NCBI GenBank assembly: GCA_020635675.1
Contig: JACJZJ010000006.1
Span: 124,001 to 188,000 of the forward strand
Reading direction: 5' to 3'
Length of the DNA: 64,000 nucleotides
Origin: Flavobacteriales bacterium
GTDB taxonomy: Bacteria; Bacteroidota; Bacteroidia; Flavobacteriales_F; PHOS-HE28
Shown piece by piece: positions 1-7,299 of the stretch. The notes below the pieces were generated by a model. It was not told the origin of the DNA, ran no database searches, and saw nothing but the letters and a program-made list of their open reading frames with translations. Numbering within the stretch: position 1 is the stretch's first letter; each line of letters starts with the position of its first letter. The position numbers and the translations under genes were made by a program.

Positions 1-206
1 CCGCGCAGGCTGACGTGATCCTCCAGGAACAAGTGGAACCCTCCGGTCACATAGATGTTGGTGAGCGCCTGATCGAGCATCCACCCCGGAGCGATGGTGG
101 CGGCGGCGCTCAAAAGCCCGCGGTGTGCGAAGGGCTGTTGGGTCTGTGCGAACGTCGGCAGCGCGACGACCACGAGCAGTGTGGGGATCGGGATGCGGCC
201 TACCAT
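1..206 (-). CDS. Secreted/outer-membrane-type protein, N-terminal part (runs off left edge)
   Basis: Only the first 68 codons are in the window; the rest lies beyond the left edge. The start is an ATG at 206. The product begins with a clear Sec signal peptide (MVGRIPIPTLLVVVALPTFAQ-like hydrophobic run ending in FAQ). The following residues (GLLSAAATIAPGWMLDQ, then NIYVTGGFHLFLEDH) alternate as expected for the first strands of an outer-membrane beta-barrel. The start codon overlaps the stop of the preceding minus-strand gene (ATGGTAG, 7 nt shared), so the two are probably co-transcribed and translationally coupled. Both look like small outer-membrane proteins. The family cannot be named from this fragment. 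Confidence 0.6.
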   Translation of the reverse strand, partial: MVGRIPIPTLLVVVALPTFAQTQQPFAHRGLLSAAATIAPGWMLDQALTNIYVTGGFHLFLEDHVSLR

Positions 207-826
207 GCGTCGAAGAGGATGTAGTTGAAGCTCACGTGGACCAGCAGGTGGCCCTCCAGGCTCGCGCCGTGCTCGTTGTGCAATTCCAGGTCACCGTCAT
301 CGTGCGTATCGAGGTGGAGGTCCGTACCCAGATGGATCATGTACTGGCCCACGAGGGAGAGGTCGGACCGGTCGGTCACATGGAAGTGGGAGCCGATACC
401 GGCCTGCACCGCGGAGCTCCAACGTTCGCCATGGATGTCAGGGTCCTCGTTCGCCGTGATCGCGGCATGATCGAAGCAATGCCCGGCCAGCACGTAGGGG
501 TCGACGCGTGGTCGGCCCTCCCGGCCGGGCAGCACGTAGTAGAGCACGCTCCAACCGATGTGCAGGTCCTCGCGATGTGCCAGATCGCCCATGTTCCCCG
601 TGAGGTAGTCCATGAACCAATCGGTGTTCACACGGTCGCTCAATCCGACCCGGAGCTGTCCGCCGATCCCCGATCCACTGTTCGCCCACGCGCCTTCATT
701 GAACGCGCTCATCGTCGTGCGGATACCCAGCGAGATCAGGCCTCCGCGGTGCCCGTTGATGCGAAGCGGTTGTGCCAGGAGCAGCCCGGGTGCGAGGCCC
801 GAGAGGAGCAGGAGGGTGCGAAGCAT
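200..826 (-). CDS. Small outer-membrane beta-barrel protein
   Basis: The 208-residue protein has an N-terminal Sec signal peptide (MLRTLLLLSGLAPGLLLAQ). The mature part has alternating polar and hydrophobic stretches with many Gly, His and Asp residues, such as GGQLRVGLSDRVNTDWFMDY and SDLSLVGQYMIHLGT. It ends in strand-like VHVSFNYILFDAW with an aromatic last residue, typical of porin-like barrels. I infer an eight-stranded OmpW/OmpX-size barrel; no specific family is recognised. The sequence is unusually rich in His and Asp (for example DLHLDTHDDGDLELHNEH near residues 170-188), which could suggest metal binding but is not proof. It overlaps the next minus-strand gene by 7 nt. No convincing -7 box lies directly upstream. 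Confidence 0.7.
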   Translation of the reverse strand: MLRTLLLLSGLAPGLLLAQPLRINGHRGGLISLGIRTTMSAFNEGAWANSGSGIGGQLRVGLSDRVNTDWFMDYLTGNMGDLAHREDLHIGWSVLYYVLPGREGRPRVDPYVLAGHCFDHAAITANEDPDIHGERWSSAVQAGIGSHFHVTDRSDLSLVGQYMIHLGTDLHLDTHDDGDLELHNEHGASLEGHLLVHVSFNYILFDAW

Positions 827-900
827 GGGACCGGTGTTGTCGGGATCGGAGGGCTCTCCTCCAATACGCGACCGTCGCCGGGGATATTGCGAAGATCGGT

Positions 901-1662
901 CTACCGGCCGAAGACCGGCAGCGCGGTCAGGTCCTGGATCGTGTAGCCGGACGTGTCGAACACGGTCTCGTCAACACTGCTGGTGCGCAGATCATGCGTG
1001 GTGAGGGTCATCCGCTCGTTGCTGTCGGCCTTCCACCAGGTCATTTCCATCACCAGACCCTGTCCGTAGGGCATGCGCTGCCATTGCTGGGCGCGCTGTC
1101 CGCTCACCATCCGCCCGAAGGCCTTTTTCAGGTCGAACGCGATGTCCTCGGCCACCCACGCTTCGGAATGCCCGTCGCTCGAACGCGCCAGGTATTTACG
1201 GCAGGTGTGCCCTTCGATCGTTCGCGTCTCGTCCGTCCGTTCCACCTGCACGTCCTCGGCCCCGTCGTTCGCGCCCTTGTCCACGTTCACCCGCAGCATC
1301 TTCATCTTCATGCCGGTGCGTTCCCCTTTCGCATTCTCCGTGAGCATGTACATCCGTTTCTCCTTCAGATCGAACACGGTGGTGACCTTGTCGCGGATGT
1401 CCGGGCTTGTTGGGCGGAAGGCCATCCTGTCGTCGGTGAAGGCGTAAAAGATGTCCATCGGGCTGTTCTTCTGCTCCTGATCGCCCGCGTAGTTGTGCAC
1501 CTCGAAGCGGAAGCTCCCGGTGAAACCGAGCGGCGCATAAGGGGTGTCATCCTCGGCAAAAGTGACCTGGACCCCTCCGGCCTGCTGCAGGAGTTCCTGG
1601 AGGTCCTGGGCGTGTATCGTGGCGATCGGTGCGAACAGGAGCGCGAGGCAGGGAAGACGCAT
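901..1662 (-). CDS. Secreted DUF4412-like protein
   Basis: The 253-residue protein has a signal peptide (MRLPCLALLFAPIATIHAQ). The body matches what I know of DUF4412-type periplasmic or outer-membrane-associated Bacteroidota proteins: a beta-rich fold that measures like 'RFEVHNYAG...PMDIFYAFTDDRMAF', a conserved 'EGHTCRKYLA' segment near residue 150, and a C-terminal 'DLTALPVFGR' tail. The molecular role of the family is unknown; its fold is LolA/LolB-like in some predictions (inference). The -7 box TACCTTTG at 1667-1674 leaves only four nucleotides before the ATG, so the transcript is probably leaderless. This also fixes the start at 1662. Confidence 0.75.
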   Translation of the reverse strand: MRLPCLALLFAPIATIHAQDLQELLQQAGGVQVTFAEDDTPYAPLGFTGSFRFEVHNYAGDQEQKNSPMDIFYAFTDDRMAFRPTSPDIRDKVTTVFDLKEKRMYMLTENAKGERTGMKMKMLRVNVDKGANDGAEDVQVERTDETRTIEGHTCRKYLARSSDGHSEAWVAEDIAFDLKKAFGRMVSGQRAQQWQRMPYGQGLVMEMTWWKADSNERMTLTTHDLRTSSVDETVFDTSGYTIQDLTALPVFGR

Positions 1663-1666
1663 ATCC

Positions 1667-1674
1667 CAAAGGTA
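1667..1674 (-). promoter_or_regulatory. -7 promoter box TACCTTTG (DUF4412 gene)
   Basis: Minus-strand TACCTTTG matches the Bacteroidota sigma-A -7 consensus TAnnTTTG. Four bases (GGAT) separate it from the ATG at 1662, so transcription should begin at or just before the start codon. No clear -33 TTTG was found. Confidence 0.6.
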
Positions 1675-1689
1675 GGGACCCCTGCTGGC

Positions 1690-2337
1690 CTATATCCGGC
1701 CGTCGGCGATGGTCAGCATGCGGTCCGCCATGTGGGCCAGCTCCGCGTTGTGTGTCACGATCACGAACGTCTGGCCGAGCTCCTGCCGCAGTTCGAAGAA
1801 GAGGGCGTGAAGCTCCTTCGCATGGCGACTGTCCAGGTTGCCGCTGGGTTCATCGGCCAGCACCACGTCCGGTGCATTGAACAGCGCCCGGGCCACGGCC
1901 ACGCGCTGCTGTTCGCCCCCGCTCAACTGCGACGGCTTGTGCTCGCTCCGCGCGGCGATGTTCAGGCGGTGCAGGAGTTCGCGACCCCGCTCGGCGCAAT
2001 CCGTCCGGCTCCGCCCTGCGATCAGCCCCGGCATCATCACGTTCTCCAGCGCGGTGAACTCCGGCAGCAGATGATGGAACTGGAACACGAAGCCGATGTG
2101 CCTGTTCCGGAACGTGCTCAAGGCCTTGCTGCCCAGACTGGTCGCGTCCCTGTCGTTGATCAGCACCGTGCCGGCATCCGGCCGTTCGAGCGTTCCAAGG
2201 ATCTGCAACAGGGTGGTCTTTCCCGCGCCGCTCGCTCCCACGATGCTCACCACCTCGCCCCTGGCCACGGAAAGGTCCACGCCCTTCAGCACCTCCAGGT
2301 CGCCGTACTTCTTGTGGATCCCCCGGGCCTCGATCAT
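1690..2337 (-). CDS. lolD: ABC transporter ATP-binding protein, LolD-like
   Basis: The 215-residue nucleotide-binding subunit has Walker A GASGAGKTT (34-42), a Q-loop in FVFQFHHLLPEF (Gln86), signature LSGGEQQR (138-145), Walker B VVLADEP (158-164) and switch His196. FQFHHLLPEFTALENVMMP is characteristic of the LolD/MacB/FtsE class that extracts lipoproteins or drives mechanotransmission. No permease (LolC/E) is adjacent, so the partner must be elsewhere and the exact assignment is tentative. I chose ATG 2337 (MIEARGIHKKYG): the longer in-frame extension to 2424 reads through the promoter and repeat region and has no family counterpart. A -7-like TTTCTTTG lies 4 nt upstream. Confidence 0.85.
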   Translation of the reverse strand: MIEARGIHKKYGDLEVLKGVDLSVARGEVVSIVGASGAGKTTLLQILGTLERPDAGTVLINDRDATSLGSKALSTFRNRHIGFVFQFHHLLPEFTALENVMMPGLIAGRSRTDCAERGRELLHRLNIAARSEHKPSQLSGGEQQRVAVARALFNAPDVVLADEPSGNLDSRHAKELHALFFELRQELGQTFVIVTHNAELAHMADRMLTIADGRI

Positions 2338-2341
2338 GGGG

Positions 2342-2349
2342 CAAAGAAA
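2342..2349 (-). promoter_or_regulatory. -7-like box TTTCTTTG (lolD-like gene)
   Basis: Minus-strand TTTCTTTG differs from TAnnTTTG only at position 2 and lies 4 nt from the ATG at 2337. A heptad array (2374-2401) lies about 25 bp further upstream. Confidence 0.4.
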
Positions 2350-2373
2350 GAGGAAGCGGAGGTACGATGTTGG

Positions 2374-2401
2374 GTGGAGCGTAGAGTGTGGAGTGGAGAG
2401 T
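2374..2401 (-). repeat. Degenerate 7-bp-period repeat, four units
   Basis: On the plus strand the units read GTGGAGC GTAGAGT GTGGAGT GGAGAGT. On the minus strand this is a CACTCYA-like heptad series, the same type as the perfect array at 2919-3058 but in the opposite orientation. It lies between the lolD-like gene and the four-helix-bundle gene, in the upstream region of both. Confidence 0.6.
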
Positions 2402-2453
2402 GATACGGATCGAGCGGTGATCACAGGACCGTGGTGGGCATGGGGCAGCCAAC

Positions 2454-2460
2454 TATTTTG
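2454..2460 (+). promoter_or_regulatory. Possible -7 box (TATTTTG) of the four-helix-bundle gene
   Basis: TATTTTG followed by C, 17 nt before the ATG at 2478; it is one T short of TAnnTTTG. The same variant occurs on the minus strand at 6951-6957. Weak evidence. Confidence 0.3.
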
Positions 2461-2477
2461 CGGGAAAGCACAAGAGG

Positions 2478-2852
2478 ATGAAGAAAAAGGGGTTCGAGGG
2501 GTCCTTGGCCTGGCAGAAGGCGATGGACCTGATGGAGGCGGTCGATGTTGCGTTGGAGGGCCATCGGAATTTCGGTTTCCGGGACCAGCTCTATCGGGCC
2601 GCTCTTTCCATCTGCAACAACCTGGCGGAGGGCTACGAAATGCCCACGAAACCGCACCAATTGCGCTACCTGTGGATCTCGAAAGGGTCGTGCAACGAGG
2701 TGCGGTCGATGCTCCTGCTCGCGCGCCGGCGGAATTACTTCAACGACGACCTTCTGGAACGCATGAGCATCCTGCAGGACGAGGTCTCCCGTCTGATCAA
2801 GACCTATATCAACAGGACCGGAGGGAGGATCGCTGGTCCGCCTGTGGGTTGA
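2478..2852 (+). CDS. Four-helix-bundle protein (S23 / 23S rRNA intervening-sequence family)
   Basis: The 124-residue protein has the usual family layout: N-terminal 'LAWQKAMDLMEAVDVAL', central 'FRDQLYRAALSICNNLAEGYE', then 'RYLWISKGSCNEVRSMLLLA' and a final helix 'LQDEVSRLIKTYI'. This is the TIGR02436/S23 family, first seen encoded in intervening sequences of 23S rRNA genes and structurally akin to the Avd accessory protein of diversity-generating retroelements. Its biochemical role is not established; RNA or nucleic-acid binding is the usual suggestion. Here it is chromosomal and not inside rRNA. It sits between two heptad arrays of opposite orientation (2374-2401 and 2919-3058), which may mark a small inserted cassette. 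The last residues (RTGGRIAGPPVG) look like non-family tail. Confidence 0.85.
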   Translation: MKKKGFEGSLAWQKAMDLMEAVDVALEGHRNFGFRDQLYRAALSICNNLAEGYEMPTKPHQLRYLWISKGSCNEVRSMLLLARRRNYFNDDLLERMSILQDEVSRLIKTYINRTGGRIAGPPVG

Positions 2853-2918
2853 TGCCTGTTCTTCGCGTGGTTGTCCCCGGAGTGCATTGGGCCGTGCGCC
2901 CCCGCGTCCTACCCATCA

Positions 2919-3058
2919 CTCTTCACTCCACGCTCTTCACTCCACGCTCTTCACTCCACGCTCTTCACTCCACGCTCTTCACTCCACGCTCTTCACTCCA
3001 CGCTCTTCACTCCACGCTCTTCACTCCACGCTCTTCACTCCACGCTCTTCACTCCACA
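2919..3058 (+). repeat. Perfect tandem repeat, ten 14-bp units (20 heptads)
   Basis: Ten consecutive copies of CTCTTCACTCCACG, with the tenth ending CA. Each unit is two related heptads (CACTCCA and CGCTCTT when rotated). The unit is not a multiple of three; all three frames stay open through it, producing artificial reading frames. It ends 10 bp before the presumed -7 box of sucC (TACCTTCG, 3068-3075), so the array takes the place of the -33 region. Near-identity of copies suggests recent slippage or expansion. Confidence 0.95.
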
Positions 3059-3067
3059 CTCACCCCC

Positions 3068-3075
3068 TACCTTCG
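3068..3075 (+). promoter_or_regulatory. -7-like box TACCTTCG (sucC)
   Basis: TACCTTCG differs from TAnnTTTG at one base. It lies 25 nt before the sucC ATG and 10 bp after the tandem array, giving a short leader if used. Confidence 0.45.
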
Positions 3076-3100
3076 CCCCCCATCCAACGGATCCTGCACG

Positions 3101-4291
3101 ATGAACCTGCACGAATACCAAGGCAAGCACATCCTTTCCCAGTTCGGCGTCCGCGTCCAGCGCGGGATCGTGGCCTACAACGCGGATGAGGCCGTGGATG
3201 CGGCCAAGCGCCTGAGCCAGGAGACCGGCACCACGTTCTGGGTGGTGAAGGCCCAGATCCATGCGGGCGGCCGCGGCAAGGGGGGAGGGGTGAAGCTCGC
3301 CAAGAGCCTCGACGAGGTGAAGGAGAAGGCCGGCGCCATCATCGGCATGATGCTGAAAACGCCCCAGACGCCGCCGCAGGGCAAAAAGGTGCACAAGGTG
3401 ATGATCGCCGAGGACATGTACGGTCCCGGAGCCAGCGAGCCCAAGGAGTTCTACATGAGCGTGCTGCTCGACCGCGCCAGCGCCCGCAACATCATCATGT
3501 ACAGCACCGAGGGTGGCATGGACATCGAGGAGGTGGCCGAAAAGACCCCGGAGAAGATCTTCCGCGAAGTGGTGGATCCCCGCGTGGGCCTGCGACCATT
3601 CCAGTGCAACAAGATCGCCACCAACCTGGGGCTCGCCGGACCGGCGAAGAAGGAGATGACCAAATTCGTCGCCGCGTTGTACAAGGCCTACGAAGGCTGC
3701 GACGCCGCGCTGTTCGAGATCAACCCTGTGCTGAAGACCAGCGACGACAAGATCGCCGCGGTGGACGCCAAGGTGCGGCTGGACGGCAACGCGCTCTTCC
3801 GCCATCCCGACTATGCCGACATGCGCGACAAGACCGAGGAGGACACCATCGAGGTGGAGGCCGGAGAGGCCGGATTGAACTACGTGCGGCTGGACGGCAA
3901 CGTGGGCTGCATGGTGAACGGTGCCGGCCTGGCCATGGCCACCATGGACATCATCAAGCTCAGCGGCGGTGAGCCGGCCAACTTCCTCGACGTGGGCGGC
4001 ACCGCCGACGCGGCCCGCGTGGAGAAGGCCTTCCGCATCATCCTGAAGGACGAACGCGTGAAGGCGATCCTGGTGAACATCTTCGGCGGCATCGTGCGCT
4101 GCGACCGCGTGGCCCAGGGCATCGTGGACGCCTACAAGAACATCGGCGACATCCCCGTGCCCATCATCGTGCGCCTGCAGGGCACCAACGCCCAGGAGGC
4201 CAAGCAACTGATCGACAACAGCGGCCTGAAGGTGCTCAGCGCGATCTCGTTACAGGAGGCCGCCGACCGCGTGAAGGAGGTGCTCGCCTGA
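3101..4291 (+). CDS. sucC: Succinate-CoA ligase (ADP-forming) subunit beta
   Basis: The 396-residue protein is the usual SucC length. It carries an N-terminal ATP-grasp domain beginning MNLHEYQGKHIL, with the glycine-rich GGRGKGGGVK at about 56-65, and the C-terminal CoA-ligase segments NGAGLAMATMD, GGEPANFLDVGG and NIFGGIVRCD. With SucD (not in this window) it interconverts succinyl-CoA and succinate with ATP formation in the TCA cycle. ATG 3101 was chosen because it gives the invariant N-terminus; the open frame continues upstream only because it passes through the 14-bp tandem repeat. The gene stands alone, with its promoter region dominated by that repeat. No clear terminator is visible in the 105 bases downstream. 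Confidence 0.95.
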   Translation: MNLHEYQGKHILSQFGVRVQRGIVAYNADEAVDAAKRLSQETGTTFWVVKAQIHAGGRGKGGGVKLAKSLDEVKEKAGAIIGMMLKTPQTPPQGKKVHKVMIAEDMYGPGASEPKEFYMSVLLDRASARNIIMYSTEGGMDIEEVAEKTPEKIFREVVDPRVGLRPFQCNKIATNLGLAGPAKKEMTKFVAALYKAYEGCDAALFEINPVLKTSDDKIAAVDAKVRLDGNALFRHPDYADMRDKTEEDTIEVEAGEAGLNYVRLDGNVGCMVNGAGLAMATMDIIKLSGGEPANFLDVGGTADAARVEKAFRIILKDERVKAILVNIFGGIVRCDRVAQGIVDAYKNIGDIPVPIIVRLQGTNAQEAKQLIDNSGLKVLSAISLQEAADRVKEVLA

Positions 4292-4396
4292 GACGGACCT
4301 GGGGACAGTCGACTATCCCCTCTCAGGGCCGTCAAGGGTTGCGATGTCCTACTGCGAGGGCTTGGAACTCATGAGATCCCAACCTGTTGGATCCGA

Positions 4397-6871
4397 TTAT
4401 CGGACCAACCGCCGCATTTCCTCGATCTCCACTTGCAGCCGCTCGATCATCTCCTGCTGCTCCTGCATGGCCTTCACCAACGGCACAACGAACTCCGCGT
4501 AGCGCAGGCCGTAATGATCGCTCTCGTTCTGGGGCCGATCTATACCACTGAAATCATACCCGATGGACTCGGCCGCAGCCTCCACCTCCTGGGCAATGAA
4601 GCCGGTCCGTTGGTAGGCGATCATGTCAGCTTTCTGCTTCTCATATTCACGCTGCCAGGGAGAATCAGCGGAATATTCTTCAGCACCCAATGATCTGTTC
4701 AGTTCATCAATGTCCAGCTGGTAGGTGACCGGGCGGAGAAGCTTGATGAACGCCAGGCCAGGAACATCCTCTTGCACATTCCGCTTGAACTGGCCATCGG
4801 ATAGGTTACTCCAACCCGCATAACCACCAATACTGCTTACCAAGGAATTTCCAAGCACCACGGAATGATCACCAGCAGTAGCTCCTTGACCTATGGCAGT
4901 AGCATTAACATTACCTGTGTTCGTGAACGCTCCAATACCGGTGCAACCGTCTACATATCCGAATGGGGATACGGGGAGGTCATTGCTTGCTTCCCTTCCT
5001 ATCATGACCGAACTCGCACCGATCGACGAACCGAACAACGCATTTCTTCCGATCGCGATGTTGTCATCACCAACTCCACCGCTTGCACCAAAATTTGGCA
5101 TTGTATTGGTGCCGATCGCCACTGTCCAATCTGATATCTCATCGACGGGAAGGGCATTGAATCCAATTACTACATTCTTTCCCACTGTGCTGTTATTTTG
5201 GGATGCGGCACCTGATCCAATGATCACATTTCCAGGGCCATTCGTCACATTCTGCCCAGCATTGTAACCGAGAAGCACGTTATCGGCTCCTGTGGTGATA
5301 CTCTCTCCCGACGCATATCCAACGGTCGTGTTCCTTTCGGAGAGGACGGACGCATAGTTCGAGTTGGCGCCAATGGCCACGTTGTACTGACCACCTGTGT
5401 TGTTATAAAGACTTCTGTAGCCAAGGGAAGCATTGTAGCCTCCCTGGTTGTTCTGCCAACCGGAGCGATACCCGACCGCCGTGTTGTAGCTCGCCGATCC
5501 GTTGTCCTCCAAGGCCCCGCGGCCGATACCGGTGTTGTAGCTGCCCGTGGTCACGTTCTGAAGGGCACCCGTACCTACCCCGGTGTTGTAGCTACCGCTG
5601 GTCAACCCCCTGCCCGCCCAGCTACCTACGCAAGTGTTGTATAGGGACGCACCTGTCGCATTCCGAAGGCTCTGAAAGCCTACGGCCACATTATGCACGG
5701 AGGCAGTGTGCAACTTCAACGCACCTGAACCGACCGCCACGTTCCCATAACCTGAAGTGTTGCCATATGCCGCACTGTCACCCACCGCCACATTGTTGGA
5801 ACCCGTGGTGTTGAAATTGAGCGAGCGTGCACCCACGGCCGTATTGTCGTGACCAGTGGTAGTGAACACGGAGGACACGAACCCGACCGCCGTGTTGTTC
5901 TCCCCGGTACTATTGTACAGGCTCTGATAGCCCACAGCCGTCATGCCCCCAGCCGTGGTGTTGGTCCTCCCCGCGTGGGCGCCCACGGCTACATTGCCGG
6001 TGGCTTCCGTGTTGTTTCGCAAGGCGTAGTAGCCCACCGCCACGTTGTTATCACCTGTCGTACTGGCCCGTAAGGCACTGTGCCCGTTCGCGGTGTTGGA
6101 GGCTCCGTTGGTGAGATCCTCCAATGCGAACACGCCGGTCGCCGTATTCCCCGAACCACCTGCCTGGGTGGCCAGCGCCCTGTGCCCCACAGCAACATTC
6201 TCCACGGAATTGGTGGCCGATGAAAACGCCTCCGCTCCAACGGCCACGTTCCGGTTGTTGGTCAGGTTGTCATTAGCTCCGGCGTTCTCGCCCATGAACA
6301 CAGACCCCCCGCTATTGGCCACGAACAACTTGCCATCGGCCATGCTGAAATGTTCGACCCCGCCCATCTCGAAGCGGATGGTGTCCTCGTCCGGGGTCCG
6401 CTCCACCATGACGCGGGTATCCCCGTCGGCATCGGCAAGGCCCACCAGACCATCCGCGGTGCGTGCATGCAGGGCGAACGGGACGGACAGGAACGGCCCG
6501 TTGCTGAAGGGCACGTAGGAGGTGCCACCGGTCACGTCCACGTTCACCTGGTAGGTGATGTCATCGCCACCCGCCCAGGGGATGGCATCGAACGTGGCGA
6601 TGCTGCCCCCGGCAGGCGTACCCGTACCGATCTGGAACACGATCAGCCCCAGGTCGTTTGTGGTCACGGCATGGGTCTCCCAATAGTCGTCCACGCCACC
6701 CACCACGATGCCCACCTGGACACCGATGGCCTGGCCGGGGATCGGGTCGCCACCGGCGTCGCGTACCACCGCCTGGTAGTTGATGCCGCTGAAATTGACC
6801 TGTGGGAATGCCGTGAGCGGGAACAGGAGGATCAGACCGAAACCGCTGAGAATGGACATGGGGCGCATCAT
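4397..6871 (-). CDS. Repetitive surface protein with C-terminal peptidase S74 (intramolecular chaperone) domain
   Basis: The 824-residue protein starts with a signal peptide (ILSGFGLILLFPLTAFPQ). Residues about 20-140 form a domain (GINYQAVVRDAGGDPIPGQ, then YVPFSNGPFLSVPFALHA) seen at the head of many Bacteroidota tail-fibre-like proteins. Residues about 200-670 are imperfect repeats of the NVAVGYYALRNNTT / NTAVG type, like the beta-roll heads of trimeric autotransporter adhesins. The C-terminus is a peptidase S74 domain: LSDGQFKRNV contains the conserved Ser691 and Lys696 used for self-cleavage after trimerisation, followed by GFIAQEVEAA and a terminal coiled coil (QEQQEMIERLQVEIEEM). I infer a trimeric extracellular fibre. 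The gene is monocistronic. Base composition is visibly less GC-rich between about 4850 and 5900 than in neighbours. Confidence 0.85.
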   Translation of the reverse strand: MMRPMSILSGFGLILLFPLTAFPQVNFSGINYQAVVRDAGGDPIPGQAIGVQVGIVVGGVDDYWETHAVTTNDLGLIVFQIGTGTPAGGSIATFDAIPWAGGDDITYQVNVDVTGGTSYVPFSNGPFLSVPFALHARTADGLVGLADADGDTRVMVERTPDEDTIRFEMGGVEHFSMADGKLFVANSGGSVFMGENAGANDNLTNNRNVAVGAEAFSSATNSVENVAVGHRALATQAGGSGNTATGVFALEDLTNGASNTANGHSALRASTTGDNNVAVGYYALRNNTEATGNVAVGAHAGRTNTTAGGMTAVGYQSLYNSTGENNTAVGFVSSVFTTTGHDNTAVGARSLNFNTTGSNNVAVGDSAAYGNTSGYGNVAVGSGALKLHTASVHNVAVGFQSLRNATGASLYNTCVGSWAGRGLTSGSYNTGVGTGALQNVTTGSYNTGIGRGALEDNGSASYNTAVGYRSGWQNNQGGYNASLGYRSLYNNTGGQYNVAIGANSNYASVLSERNTTVGYASGESITTGADNVLLGYNAGQNVTNGPGNVIIGSGAASQNNSTVGKNVVIGFNALPVDEISDWTVAIGTNTMPNFGASGGVGDDNIAIGRNALFGSSIGASSVMIGREASNDLPVSPFGYVDGCTGIGAFTNTGNVNATAIGQGATAGDHSVVLGNSLVSSIGGYAGWSNLSDGQFKRNVQEDVPGLAFIKLLRPVTYQLDIDELNRSLGAEEYSADSPWQREYEKQKADMIAYQRTGFIAQEVEAAAESIGYDFSGIDRPQNESDHYGLRYAEFVVPLVKAMQEQQEMIERLQVEIEEMRRLVR

Positions 6872-6950
6872 TCGAATTGTTTTTGGAACACACGCACAAG
6901 CGCCTGCTCCGGTTCATCTGAATGAGGCCCGATCCAGTGGGGTGGGACTG

Positions 6951-6957
6951 CAAAATA
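6951..6957 (-). promoter_or_regulatory. Possible -7 box (TATTTTG) of the S74 protein gene
   Basis: Minus-strand GCTATTTTGCAG, 79 nt before the ATG at 6871. It is one T short of TAnnTTTG. Weak. Confidence 0.3.
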
Positions 6958-7213
6958 GCAGATCCATTGCCGGGGCGATCGAGGGCCTTGGATCGCGCGT
7001 TGATCACAGTTGTGCATCCACTGGACCGAATCGGTTTCAATGTGATCTGTTTCGATCTGAACTATGATACCCCGGTCACTTGCACGGAACTGGACGTTCG
7101 CATTGCTGTCCAGGACACGCAAGGCCCATTCGACCACTCCTGGTGACGGAGGTCGACCCGATGTCCGATCAAATGCCCATCGCCAGCTCTCGCCACTATC
7201 CGCGCGCTTCGCT

Positions 7214-7221
7214 TCTACCTT
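7214..7221 (+). promoter_or_regulatory. -7 promoter box TACCTTTG (alpha/beta hydrolase gene)
   Basis: Exact TAnnTTTG match on the plus strand. It is 74 nt before the ATG at 7296, giving a leader of about 70 nt, longer than most in this window. Confidence 0.5.
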
Positions 7222-7272
7222 TGGCCGCCCCCGCACCGACCCGCGCATGCGTCCCCACCGACCAAGGCCATA

Positions 7273-7299
7273 TGCGCACATGACCATCTGCGCACATGA
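7273..7299 (+). repeat. 11-bp direct repeat across a start codon
   Basis: TGCGCACATGA occurs at 7273-7283 and again at 7289-7299, offset by 16 bp. The second copy contains the ATG (7296) of the alpha/beta hydrolase; the first contains an out-of-frame ATG. Confidence 0.7.

Larger units (their letters stand above)
6872..7295. other. Intergenic region of about 420 bp between divergent genes
   Basis: Contains a weak minus-strand -7 box at 6951-6957, a good plus-strand -7 box at 7214-7221 and an 11-bp direct repeat at 7273-7299. Short reading frames here have no signal peptide, conserved motif or plausible start. No RNA gene is visible. Confidence 0.5.

Noticed and set aside
772..2403. 543-codon plus-strand frame opposite the DUF4412 and lolD-like genes
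   Set aside because: It is the shadow of GC-rich minus-strand genes with clear motifs; its own translation is His/Arg/Gly-rich without any domain.
2919..3058. CRISPR array
   Set aside because: The units are contiguous 14-mers without spacers and no cas genes are present.
2096..3100. Long open frame continuing upstream of sucC through the tandem repeat, and several frames of SLHALHSTLFTPRS-like repeats
   Set aside because: The 14-bp unit leaves all three frames open, so these are artefacts of repeat DNA; SucC has a fixed N-terminus at 3101.
6868..7287. 139-codon minus-strand frame upstream of the S74 gene
   Set aside because: No signal, domain or convincing start; composition is like intergenic DNA and it crosses the plus-strand promoter.
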